In this document: one piece after another, positions 33,790 to 44,659 of the stretch
Layout: the number at the start of each line of letters is the position of its first letter
How positions within the stretch are numbered: position 1 is the stretch's first letter
Assembly: GCA_032209605.1 (NCBI GenBank)
Contig: JASFXZ010000005.1
Coordinates: 31,112,905-31,176,904, forward strand
Length of the DNA: 64,000 nucleotides
Reading direction: 5' to 3'
Source: Mactromeris polynyma
Lineage: Eukaryota; Mollusca; Bivalvia; Venerida; Mactridae
Translations under genes and position numbers: made by a program
The notes under the pieces: generated by a model
Database searches by the model: none
Told to the model about the DNA's origin: nothing
The model's input: the letters and a program-made list of their open reading frames with translations, nothing else

Positions 33790-35430
33790 GATTGTATTGA
33801 GTAATCGTTTTTGCTTTTTGGTCATTATTGCATTATTTCTTTCTACTGTTAATATGTATGTGATATATGTAAATACGTTTATATTTCTCTTTGCTATGTT
33901 CATTTTGTTTACTTCTCTAGTCATTCATATACTAAGTCTGCTAAATCCGTCTGTATACACCTCCTATCACTTTTGTAGATTCAGGTATCATTTACAGTTT
34001 TCATTTACATATACAATTTCACCATTATCCAGTCCTCCACAAAGTTTATACTCATTATACATTCACACTGCTTGATAACTTATCCAGTGTGTGATTCTAG
34101 CATGCGGTTGTTACATACTGAAGTGATATCATATTTTGACAAGGTGCTATATCATTTAGTGATTAATGTTTTTGTATTGAGTTATTGTGTTGCATTTTGG
34201 TCACTTTTGCATTATTTCTTTCCACTGTAAATATGTTTGAGATATAAGTAAATACGGTTTTATTTCTCTTAGCTATGTTCTTTGCCTCATTATAATAGTC
34301 ATTCATATACTACGGCCTGCTTTCACTTCCTACCACTTGTTCATTCAGGAAGCATTTTATAGTTCTCTCATGTGTCACTTTTTAGCTATCATTTACATTA
34401 AATTACACTATTTTTCTAACTTTCAAAATGTCTAAACTCATTTTACATTCACACATTGCTTGATTAATTCAGTGTGTGATGCTGGATGTCTGTTTGTCCA
34501 CTGACATGATGTTAATTAAACTGTAGTGCTCTCACATTTTGACATGATATGCAATATCATTTAGTGATTATTGTTCTTCTTTTTAATTTTTAGTAAATAC
34601 TAATTATGTAAATTTGTCGGTACAGTCGAAACCCGTTATGTCGACATTACAGGGACCTGATTAAATATGTCGACATATCCGAATGTCGACACATCCGATT
34701 CCAGTACTGGCAAACTTACTTGTCTTGTATATACGTATTTTTGCTATGGTGGTGTTGTAAAACTTACCACTCGTGTGTTTTGATGCAGGCGTTGTAAAAC
34801 TAATTGAATCGTGATATTTGGTATACTTTAAATAAATAATATCACAGACATAATATATGTGTATGTTCCATTTTTTATGTTGTTTTTCGGGTTTAATGCT
34901 CTTTTTTCAACAATATTTAATCATATACGACGAGTGGCTGAATTTATCAGTTTTACTGAAACTGGTAAATATTCGCTGCGACACTTATCAATTATATTGC
35001 AAAATACGATGTTAATTTAAAGATCAGTTTTACAAACTGTGAACGAATTAATTGTGACACAAACAATAGGTCGAGATAAAATTGTTTATCTCTTCACGGT
35101 CAATTGAAACCTTTTCAATTTCAATCACGTCGAGAGGATGTCGACACAAACAAGTGCATTAAGGTGTGAAAACACTCTTTGGGCCAGAGAAATCACGTCG
35201 ACATAGCCGAAATTGTCGACATAGAAATGTCGACATAAAAATCATTTTCCATATACAATATATAGGGACAGAAATCGGGACTTTACAAATATGTCGACTT
35301 AACCGGAATGTCGATATAACCGATGTCGACATAACGGGGTTCAACTGTATTTCATTATTTATTTCTACCGTGATAATGATTGTGATTTATGTTAATATGT
35401 TTCAATCAATGTTTTGCATTTTGATATGTA
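33790..35430 (+). repeat. Tandem repeat of about 380-bp units interrupted by a MITE
   Basis: Unit 1 (about 33,790-34,150) and unit 2 (about 34,172-34,600) share ttgtattgagt, gcattatttcttt-cactg, taaatacg, agtcattcatatacta and atatcatttagtgatta. A partial third unit (tttctaccgtgataatg... from 35,350) resumes after the pogo-type MITE at 34,621-35,349. The units are clearly diverged. Confidence 0.6.
34621..35349 (-). mobile_element. Complete 729-bp pogo-type MITE, TGTCGACA-rich
   Basis: The ends TACAGTCGAAACCCGTTATG and, in reverse, TACAGTTGAACCCCGTTATG form 27-bp terminal inverted repeats with two mismatches, closing with TGTCGACAT; TA lies at each edge. The palindrome TGTCGACA recurs many times in the outer 200 bp on both sides, as expected for transposase-binding subterminal repeats. 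The copy at 13.6 kb is its inverted relative. No transposase open frame is present. Confidence 0.8.
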
Positions 35431-35439
35431 TAATGTTGT

Positions 35440-36250
35440 CTTAATTTACATGCATGATGTTCATTATCATGAAAGTTTTCCGCACTATCAATTTCTATTT
35501 CTGTTTAACTGTCCATACAAAAACTAGTCTGTTCCTTAATAAATTCCTACTACTAAAACTACAAATGTACTTTTTATACATTAATATATAGTTACACATT
35601 AAAGCATAATAAACACATACTGTTACTTCAAATTGCAGTTGTTCTATTTCATTTTGTTTACGCCGTGCACCCACCTTTGCTGCATCAGGCAGCAATTTTT
35701 TACTTGTAGACAATTTGTTATCAAGGATTTCACGGTGTGTCGTTAATAAATTTTAAGATCGATGTATTGCCCATTTGTAATTCTTTCCTTATTTGCAGTA
35801 GAAACGTGAGCCCCAACTGAGTATGAACACTGACAATTTGCTTATTTGGTTTAAGAAGCGAGTCTTAATTCAAATTCATGTTAAGTATATCGTTACCCAA
35901 ACCTTCAGGCTGCTCTGTCCGGCTTCTTTTAGATGTCTGCTCCACCACATATTCATCATCTTGCCTCTTTGACATTCTATATCTTGGAGGGATGTACACG
36001 TGACTTGTTCTATATCTGAAATCAGTAGAGGCAACAACAAGCAAACATTCCTTTATATACTCACACAAACTTCCAACGCACCACCTGGTTTTCAGCTTTA
36101 TTTTAATGAAAGTACATTCGATTTTGAAAATTAAAAGCATTAATAGAAAGTGCAATCAATCAACAATAACGTGTGTAAAGGTCATAACAATATCACGTCA
36201 TAAAAGGGGCTGAAAATGGGCCCTAACGCTTATGTGTATCTTTCGTCTGT
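35440..36250. other. Gene-free, nothing recognised
   Basis: Short open frames on the minus strand (for example 35,865-36,155, with a basic MSKRQDDEYVVEQTSKRSRT stretch) have no recognisable domain. A nuclear-type peptide of this kind could be an exon, but splice signals are not convincing. Confidence 0.3.
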
Positions 36251-36260
36251 AATTCATTAG

Positions 36261-37020
36261 TCAATACCTAGTGTGACCACCACGTGCAGCAATTACAGAT
36301 TCACACCTGCGCCGCACAGTGACAATAGGAATGTTATTCCACTCCTCACGAAGAGCATTTTCAAGCCCTTGCACATCTTGGGGTTCATTAACACGTGCTC
36401 GAACACGTCTACCAAGTTCGTCCCAGATGTGTTCTATGTGGGAAAGATCAGGCGACAATGAGGGCCATTCCAAGACATTGATGTTATTGGCAGCAAGGTT
36501 GTTTAATGTTGCTCTTGCAGCATGTGGCCTGACATTGTCCTGTTGCAACGGTATCTGTCCATGGTGGTTGTTAACATAGGGAATGAAAACAGTATCGAGA
36601 ACCTCATCTCTGTATCACTGTGCGTTCAAGTTGCCCCTGATAAAAACCAATCCAATCGTGTCATTCGCAGTTATGCCTCCCCATACCATAACTCCCCATT
36701 GAAATCGATTGACTTCTCAGAAGCACACATCAGCATATCTCTCTCCTGGCCGCCGATATACCCTAACACGTCCATCAGCCATCTGCAACGTGAAACTAGA
36801 ATCATCTGTGTACATGACGTGATTCCACTGATGTTGTTGCCATTGACGGTGCTCCCTACACCACCGGAGACGATTGTCGTGATGTATCGGCGTAAGAATA
36901 GAGCCAGTGTAGGGACGTCTTCAACGCTGCCTGAAAACGTTAAACTAACGTTGACATCAGTTAATGATGACGTCATAATTACAGTTTTAAGAGACGTTAC
37001 GTTACAAAACAAAGCCTAAA
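36261..37020 (-). pseudogene. Tc1-type (DD34E) transposase, catalytic part
   Basis: On the minus strand, RVYRRPGERYADVCF (near 36,760), a GVMVWGGITANDTIG block (near 36,680), then LQQDNVRPHAARATLNNLA and SLSPDLSHIEHIWDELGRRV. QDN and the HIEH Glu are 34 residues apart. A stop lies after GNLNAQ (near 36,620) and frame changes separate the upstream blocks. The DNA-binding N-terminus is not on this strand; it lies inverted at 37,110-37,259. Confidence 0.85.
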
Positions 37021-37109
37021 AGTGATCAATTGTAATCCATACCTGTTATTCGAAACTTTTCCCACACTGTCATTGTAACCTCAAATGCCAATACATGTAC
37101 ACTGAAAAG

Positions 37110-37259
37110 TTTGATGGAAGTGTTGACACAAACGTGCCAAGTGTTGAAGACCAAGCACGTGCTGTTGGAACGCTGCAATCTGGGCTGTCGTCAAGAGAAG
37201 TTTCGAATATTCTGAACTGTGCGCATACCACTATTGCCAGACGGTGCACGATATCATAG
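37110..37259 (+). pseudogene. Tc1-type N-terminal helix-turn-helix, inverted relative to its catalytic part
   Basis: The plus strand reads VEDQARAVGTLQSGLSSREV and on to CAHTTIARRC before TAG at 37,257. This is the Tc1 N-terminal helix-turn-helix (family form RARAIGMLQAGMS-xxVA...S-xTIxRL). The catalytic half of the same kind of transposase is on the opposite strand 90 bp to the left, so the element is rearranged, either by inversion or by joining of two copies. Confidence 0.7.
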
Positions 37260-37329
37260 CGATTATTGTGAAATGGACACGTGACATCTAATTTTGATCC
37301 ATACACGGTGCACATTTAGTGTACATACG

Positions 37330-38375
37330 GAAAATAACACTGTGAGAAGATTTATATAGGGGTTTTGTAATTTTGAGTTTATTTCCAAAAAATATTTGCA
37401 TATTAAGGTGGTGCGTATGGAGTTTGGGTGAGTATATATATCATTGAATTATTTAATATAATATTATCATATTTAATATTAATTCTAAATATGGCATATA
37501 GTATATTAATTATTCATTATTATTCGTGAGTGAATCTACCAAGTCAAAATGTATGATGAGTTGAAGTGCCTCGCACGTGTTCTAGTCTCCACGTGTTCTA
37601 GTCCACCCATGTGTTCCGACAATCATTGAACACAATGAAATTGTCCATTTATGTTACGCCACTTTAACTTTCGTCGCTATACAATTATTAATTTTTTATC
37701 CGATATAACCCGCCGTACTACAAGCATGCTTTACATGAAGTACATGCATGCTATGTAAAGTCATACACTACATGTAAACCTCAAACCTCACCTCATTTTC
37801 TATCACAAATATTTTACTTGTTTCTTGTATTTATTACATACTCCATTATCAAACAGGCATTATTAAAATAAACTAAATGTTAATTCATCGACCGCTTCTT
37901 ACTTGTAGAAAAAATTACATTTAAGCTCGTTCAAATCATGAACATTATTATTTTTTAATTAATTCCATGTTTTATTTACAGCCTTACAACAATTTTAATA
38001 TTAACAAAAAAAAATCCTAAAGTGCTATTGAAATTTTTTTTTAAATAAAAACAATTTGAATAAATCGTTCTCAAAATCTCGACGTACCTATTGGTCCCAG
38101 CGCTAGGAGAAAGTGGAAGCACGAGGTTGGTTACCCTTCTTATAGTAGGTTACTATTAGGTATAAGTGCAATAAAAATGATTACATAAGGAAGGCATGTG
38201 ACCGCTAAAAAATGTCACCCTGGATAACGTCGACTATAGGATAAACCCATAGTCGCTATAAACTGTCCATAGAATGGACAGTGTGACATTAAGAATTAAC
38301 AATAATGTTATTAGTTCATTCATTTTCTTGTTGAAATAATAAATAAGTTTCACAGATCTGTGTTTCAACCTGCAA
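37330..38375. other. Gene-free, AT-rich
   Basis: No coding motif. A short hairpin (ctgtccatagaatggacag, about 38,264-38,282) was noticed. Nothing else is supported. Confidence 0.45.
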
Positions 38376-38384
38376 TTTACAAAA

Positions 38385-38530
38385 GGAAGTAATCATTAAT
38401 CATGATTACCTTCATTGAAAATAATCATAATTAATCGATTACTTACAAATTATGAAGTAATCATCAATTAATCGATTACTGAAAAAAAGCAAAATAATCA
38501 TAATTTAATCAATTACTTTTTCAAGTAATC
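38385..38530. repeat. AT-rich repeat of the aatcgattac family
   Basis: Repeated and inverted gtaatcattaatcatgattac, taatcgattactt and aatcaattacttt words over about 145 bp. A relative occurs at 23.5 kb. It is probably a decayed MITE with internal self-complementarity. Confidence 0.5.
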
Positions 38531-38777
38531 GACCTCATATCTGGTAAGTGGAAAAAAAATTACGCAGTTTTAGTAAAACGGACTTAAGTTTAGCGTAAAT
38601 TTACGCAAAACGTAAGTATGTTAGTAAAACGGTACCCAGGTGTTCCTAATTATTCGAAATTTAAAATCTCATTAGGGTGGCCTTACGTTGATTTATGAAA
38701 ACTGCGACATGTAGGATTTCCGAGATTTATCGGCACAGCCGTACTACATGACTTTGCTATTTGTTTATCGGTGTTGT

Positions 38778-39907
38778 GTTAAAGCTAAATCCCACCATTA
38801 CGACTTTGGGTGGCGAATTGGGGGGCGAAAGTAGAAATCGTGGACATTCCTCATAATTCTTACGGATTTCAGATTTCTTGTTGGAGTCCTGGTGATTTGG
38901 GACAGTTCTCCTCGTTTTGTGGGAGAGCCACGACAGTTTTGAAAAGTTCAAGTGGTCAAGTCACTATTTAAGTGTGTTCGTCAGCGTTCTTACTGCGTTC
39001 GTACTGCTGCGTACCGACATTTTGTCCCTATCGTAGCGATTCGTGATGAATCCGTTTCCACAAGGGCGAGAAGAAAAATGTAGTGGTAGCTTTTATAATT
39101 GTAGTAGAGAGACCAACCTTTCCTGGGACACTACCAGCGGTTCGTGAAATGTTCAGCTAAATGAACAGTCATCCTTCAGGAGTTGTGGGGTAAAAGATAA
39201 CAAAATGTTTAGTGTACATTACATATAAAAGCTAGTTCAGAATTTAGCAAAATGTACAAATGACGCTCACCTGACCAAGGTTGGCCTCTTCAGCACATAG
39301 GGCCTCACCCAGTATCTTCTTCCGACCTGTCCCCATTCGTCTATGAATCTTTCAATGGATACCTCATTTCGTACCATGTCTCCCGTCTAGTTGAACAAGG
39401 TTGTTCAGCAGCCGAAATCGTCTGAAATCCATTGTATACTTGTGTGGACTGTCCGGGAGGATGTGGACCCTTCAAGAGCTGATGCAGAAATGATAAACTG
39501 GCTAGGGAAGCCCCAATATTTATACTGTCAGACAAACAAAACGGACACACATTGTTCATTTCGAAGGCGTATGTACGGGATTCTTGGGAATTTGTCTGTA
39601 TTCGTATCTCTTTTGTGTCGCAATCGTGACGCAATCGTGGAGGTTCGCAGTGGCTCGTAATGATTCGTGTACATTATACGGCATTCGGGCGGGTTCTTTT
39701 TGGTTCTTCTTAATTCTTGTTGAACCGTTCTTACTGCTATCTCACTGCATTGCTGTGGCGTTCGTAGCGATGCGTACTATATGTGTACGGCATGCGTAGA
39801 TAACTCTCTCTAGGGTCAGTACATAGCGAACCACTACGATTTTTTCATTATTCCATATTCGCCGGCGTTCAAGCCCAAAGTCGTGACAGTGGGACTTGGG
39901 CTTTAAC
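38778..39907. mobile_element. 1.13-kb inverted-repeat element without a recognised transposase
   Basis: The left end gttaaagctaaatcccacca leads to ttacgactttgggtgg-cgaa; the right end in reverse reads gttaaagcccaagtcccact, tgtcacgactttgggc and gaacgccggcgaa. Imperfect terminal inverted repeats extend about 40-50 bp. The interior contains repeated cgtagcgattcgtg/cgttcgtactg-like wording. Open frames on both strands near 39.34-39.66 kb overlap and are not recognisable. A target duplication was not identified. Confidence 0.6.
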
Positions 39908-39909
39908 AA

Positions 39910-40710
39910 ATCAAATATTACGGAAACCTATAAAAAAACTTCTTTTTAACCGAACAACGTTCGTAACCTTAACGCGGATTGGTTAACGAGTTTATCTTTC
40001 GATAAAGAGTATGTTACATTAACGACATACACTGAAATTTGGAAATCAATTTCCGTTACCGAATCCACTTCTGATTCAACATTTGCACTATACACTCAGC
40101 ACATTTTCTAATTGGTCACTTGGGTTTTATTGATAATTTTCAAACACTGAATACGAAATCAACAATGCAAATACTATTGCATAAATTCTTTCTTCGCACT
40201 ACTTTTCTGAAAATATTAATCCACTTTGACCCTGAACTGAAAAACAAGGCAGTTCAACAACAAAACTTAAACTTAAAAGTCATCAAACAAAAATATATGG
40301 TATATATTAAAACAAAGTTTACTAATTAGAAATCTTGCAGAGTGTATATTGCTAAATTCTTGTAATGATATTAAATATTGGGTTGATTTAAATGTACATA
40401 CGAATACCTTAGCTATTTTATGAAATAACCTACGAAGTCATCTCTCCGTACAGATATTGGAGTTATTAGAGTGTAGCATGATCGAGTGAAAAGCAACTTT
40501 AGGCATTTTTTATGTTGCACAACAAATCTTATTCTTCAGATTGCGCCGACCATCTCTAGTGGTTCTGGTTAGTACATGTTTAAAACATATAATGGCTTCT
40601 TTGGCTGAATTGACCGGTCTGTATTGCATTATTTATGTAAATTGTATTTATTAAAACTTGTATCACGTATTTAAGTTTATGTAATAAGCTTTAACCAGCA
40701 AAACTTACGA
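39910..40710. other. Gene-free, nothing recognised
   Basis: AT-rich, with a single 69-codon open frame at 40,120-40,329 that has no motif and low-complexity composition. Confidence 0.4.
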
Positions 40711-40713
40711 CAG

Positions 40714-41643
40714 CAGCCAAAATGCAAAATGAAATTTGCTTATCTAAGGACACATTCCAAAGTCAGTGGATTTAACTGAACTATAAAGTGCTGCGGACTA
40801 CGATATGAAGCTGTTCTGGTGCCTAATTAGAAAGAATAACAACACGCGGTCGAATCCGATTACGGAATTAAACGTTGGAAAAAGATAATAAAAAGATCCA
40901 TTTGACATTCAGAGATCACTATTTTTTCCAACCGAAAGCAAACCCCGACTTCAACAGCACATTTATAAATCATATGGATGAATAATTTTTAACTCCTTTG
41001 TGCATTCAAGTGACTTCTCCAAGGATCCCCTCTTATCAAAGAGTGTTATTCTAACTGTACAGTGCCACGCAGCACATCGATTACACTACCATTACATTCA
41101 CACGCTGCTTTATAACGCAGTATATTATGATATTTTTTAACCTTTCTGATATAGGCAATGTCACGATCACGTGACTAATGAGTTTATAAGAAATATTTGC
41201 CCGTGTTTGATCGAATTAAATGTGTACACAACATATGGCATTTCAGTAGCCAAAATGCAAAATGAAATTTGCTTTTCTAAGGACACATTCCAAAGTCAGT
41301 GGATTTAACTGAACTATAAAGTGCTGCGGACTACGATATGAAGCTGTTCTGGTGCCTAATTAGAAAGAATAACAACACGCGGTCGAATCCGATTACGGAA
41401 TTAAACGTTGGAAAAAGATAATAAAAAGATCCATTTGACATTCAGAGATCACTATTTTTTCCAACCGAAAGCAAACCCTGACTTCAACCATTACATTCAC
41501 ACGCTGCTTTATAACGCAGTATATTATGATATTTTTTAACCTTTCTGATATAGGCAATGTCACGATCACGTGACTAATGAGTTTATAAGAAATATTTGCC
41601 CGTGTTTGATCGAATTAAATGTGTACATAACATATGGCATTTC
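40714..41643 (+). repeat. Recent tandem duplication
   Basis: Unit 1 (about 40,714-41,247) and unit 2 (41,248-41,643) are almost identical where they overlap: agccaaaatgcaaaatgaaa, tgctgcggactacgatatga, acacgcggtcgaatccgatt, gcaatgtcacgatcacgtga and acatatggcatttc. Unit 2 lacks about 140 bp present in unit 1 (about 40,950-41,090). The high identity points to a young event. A short open frame continues past unit 2 to 41,906 without a recognisable motif. Confidence 0.85.
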
Positions 41644-41936
41644 GTGTCGAGGAAAATTTTGACGATCTAGCCAATCGGTTTTATTTCATGTCATTTAGCA
41701 TTTACAGAAGGCAATGTTTCGTCTCTTTCATCGAGGATTGTAATGATACATATTACAAATATTGTGGCGAATTTTTCAATTACCACCCAATGTTAATGAG
41801 TAGCGAAATGAAGCATTTTAAAATATACGCAGATTCCGCATCGACAGCTGTATTACTACAAATTTACTGGCAAATGAATACTTTTGGCATGCCGACGAAA
41901 CGATAGTCATTTACGTTCGATTTTGTTTGATTTTTC

Positions 41937-42330
41937 TAGCAAGGTCTGTGAAGTTGGCTGTTAGTTTTTAGTTCAGATGTTTATTCGAAAAAACATAGCC
42001 AGAAGTTAGATGTGAGTTCGGATATGATGGAATGAATGCACAGCTATTAGTTGTGAGTTCAGATGTTTATTCGCAGACTGTTATGATGTAGCGAAAACAC
42101 AGCTAGTAGTTGTTAGTTCAGATGTTTATTCGAAAAAAAAAACATAGCCAGCAGTTAGATTTGAGTGCGGATATGATGGAATGAATAAACAGCTATTAGT
42201 TGCTAGTTTAAATGTTTATTCGCATACGATGTGGTTTGGGATATGATGGAATGCATACACAGCTATTAGTTGTGGCTTCAGACGTTTATTCGCATAATAT
42301 TATGATGTAGCGAATATACAGCTATAATTC
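41937..42330 (+). repeat. Composite minisatellite, block 1
   Basis: It begins tctgtgaagttggctgttag and then alternates units with gttagttcagatgtttattcg, acatagccagaagttagatg, gagttcggatatgatgga and atacacagctattagttg. It ends about 100 bp before the BEL/Pao 5' LTR. The same units occur at 49.99-50.48 kb (same orientation) and 53.05-54.31 kb (inverted). Confidence 0.8.
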
Positions 42331-42429
42331 TGGTAGGATAAGGTGAAACATCAAAACAAACAATAAACTGTTACAATAACACTATTACGGGTAAAGCAGG
42401 TTATATAGTTATTGATGCGAAGAGACGGG

Positions 42430-42573
42430 TGTCGGGAAACGTTACATAAGGTCATGCCGCCAAACGGAGCATGACGTCGTTTTACGTCACTTCCGACGTT
42501 GTTGTTTTGTATATATTCAGTTTGAAATAAAGGATCGAACCATACAAAACGCATTGACTAACACTATTCAACA
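42430..42573 (+). repeat. BEL/Pao 5' LTR
   Basis: It starts TGTCGGGAAACGTTACATAA and ends ...actaacactattcaac. It contains an inverted repeat around gtcatgccgccaaacgg-gcatgac and a TGACGTC core like a cAMP-response element. aataaa near 42,529 may be a polyadenylation signal. The sequence after it, tttagtgtcgtgaac, lies where the primer-binding site should be. Confidence 0.88.
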
Positions 42574-42595
42574 TTTAGTGTCGTGAACAAACACC

Positions 42596-43913
42596 ATGAA
42601 CCTTATGAAACTCATTTTGCTGAGGGAGGGCCACCGCCGTATTGTTTCTTTACAATTTCAGAAAATCGCAGAATTATCTCAGTCCGAAACGGCAACCCTC
42701 ATTGAAATTATCCAAAAGAAGGCAGATACAATCCGTGTGCTGAACGACCAAATCATCAACCACCTAGAGGTTGAGGACATCACATCGGAGCTGGTGGATG
42801 GAGAGGAGTATTCAATCGACCTGGAACTAAAACTTCAAACACTGAGGGACGCAAATCTTAGAGCGGCAATACACAGACTGACGTCAACGCCAGCGCACTA
42901 ACCGTACCAGAAACATCTCTGCACCAGACGTCAGCTGTAAGAAGTAATCCTACTTTTCATTCAAATCATAACCTTTCGAAGCTTAGCCTACCCACTTTTG
43001 ACGGAGATATTTCCCAGTGGCAAATTTTCTGGGACTCGTATGAGTCGTCCGTGCATTGCAATGCATCCTTACCCGACGTTGAAAAGTTTACATACTTGCG
43101 CTCCTTATTTCAAGATTCCGCCGCAGCAGCAGCTGGATTCCCACTGACAAACGCCAACCATGCAGGCGCTATTGATCTGTTAAAACAGAGATTTGGTCAA
43201 TCACACATGATAATCGATCGTTATATGCAATATCTGATTGATTTGCCAGTGCCTGATAATTATGTTTCAAGTCTACGCGATTTCCACGACAAAATGGAAA
43301 CCTACATCCGGGGACTCCAATCGCTGGCACAGTGCCAGGACACGTACGGAGACCCATTCTCATAGTACCGATCATAATCAAGCAACTGCCGTGTGACATG
43401 CGCAGAAATCTTGCACGAAAGCACGGGGATTCACAATGGAAATTACAGGACCTGCGTCATGTCATTGCAAGGGAAATAGCCATCTTAGAAGCGGGACAAA
43501 ACAACAATGTCTGGAAACGTTACATAACGTCATGCCGCCAAACGGTGCATGACGTCGTTTTACGTCACAGCGACATCTCGAAATCCCATATGCCGACAGC
43601 ATCTTTCTTCGCCGGTACCGAGACGAATTTTCAAGACAAGAAAAAGTCACAGGAAAGAAAGGAAAGTAAATGCCCATTTGGTAGTGATAAACATTCCGCT
43701 GTTCAGTATGACAAAGTAAAGACAGTACACGAAAGGCTTAAAGTTGTTGAAACTAAACGATTATGTTTTAACTGTTTAGGTAACCATCCAGTTTCAGCTT
43801 GTAAGTCGAAAGACAGATGCCGCAACTGTCAGACTAAACATCACAACAGTATCTGCGACAGAACTACTACAAAAACTATGCTGAACCCGAACGCCGCGCC
43901 ATTTCAGAAGTGA
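42596..43913 (+). pseudogene. BEL/Pao gag (broken)
   Basis: An N-terminal helical part with a lysine/leucine-rich start ends at a stop at 42,899. After a frame change, the Pao capsid-type domain (DUF1759 style: LSLPTFDGDISQWQIFWDSY, FPLTNANHAGAIDLLKQRFG) runs to 43,365. After another frame change the C-terminal part begins near 43,332 and ends with a zinc knuckle (CFNCLGNHPVSACKSKDRC). Codons from 43,508 to 43,568 come from an LTR-like insertion. Not functional as it stands. Confidence 0.85.
43508..43568 (+). repeat. 61-bp LTR fragment inside gag
   Basis: tgtctggaaacgttacataa and on to gacgtcgttttacgtcac matches the first 61 bp of the LTR with one or two differences from each LTR. It is read through without a stop as part of the gag frame. 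Flanking gag sequence resumes directly at both sides. Confidence 0.9.
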
Positions 43914-43949
43914 ACTTCCGGTTCAAGCGATACAAATGGAACCGCCGTC

Positions 43950-44652
43950 TTGCATTCAACTGTACAAAAAAGATCACGTGTACTCCTGAAGACAGCCATA
44001 GCTCAAGTAAGCTCACACAATATCAGACTTGATGCAAACATCCTGTTTGACGAAGGAGCCCAGAGTTCTTTCATCACAGATGAACTCGCTGAGAAACTCA
44101 AGCTCCAGCCCACAAGAAAGATCCCGACGAAGAAGAGTGTATTTACAGGAAAACACCAAAGAATCCATTCCACTAGAAGTGCTGATTGTGCCAAAGATCG
44201 CCATTCCACTACCGAACCTTACAACTGAAGTGACAGACCTGAAGTACCTGCAGGGATTGAAGTTAGCTCATCGGATTTCCGACGACGACAGCCATGAAGT
44301 CCAAGATCGGGTACCTAATCTCTGGCCCACTTCCGGTCACATGCTGAATGTTATTAAAGCCCCACCTAGCGCAATGGACATAGAGAGATTCTGGAAGCTT
44401 GAATCCATGGGAATTTTATCCGACGAAGTCAACGAGTCTACTTCCGGTACCATGGACGCCTACATCGAAAACAACATCACATACCAGAATGGACACTATA
44501 TTGCCAAGTTACCATGGAAAGAAGATCATGCACCCCTTCCGACCAACTATGTAGTATGCAAGCGCCGCACTGAGAACACCATCCGTCGGCTTTCAAAGGA
44601 ACCGGAACTACTCAAGAAATACGGGCATATTATTGAAGACCAGTTAACATAG
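43950..44652 (+). pseudogene. BEL/Pao protease and linker (broken)
   Basis: The active-site region reads RLDANILFDEGAQSSFITDE, the D-x-G motif form characteristic of Pao proteases (FDEGAQ). A frameshift near 44,100-44,190 moves the frame. The following part (IPLEVLIVPKIAIPLPNLTT, ERFWKLESMGILSDE) corresponds to the protease C-terminus and the segment before the RT, with the usual L-x-GADYYW part missing. Confidence 0.8.
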
Positions 44653-44659
44653 AGAAACC

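Noticed and set aside
39341..39660. Overlapping open frames on both strands inside the 1.1-kb inverted-repeat element
   Set aside because: Neither has a recognisable domain and they are mutually exclusive shadows; the element is better described as non-coding.
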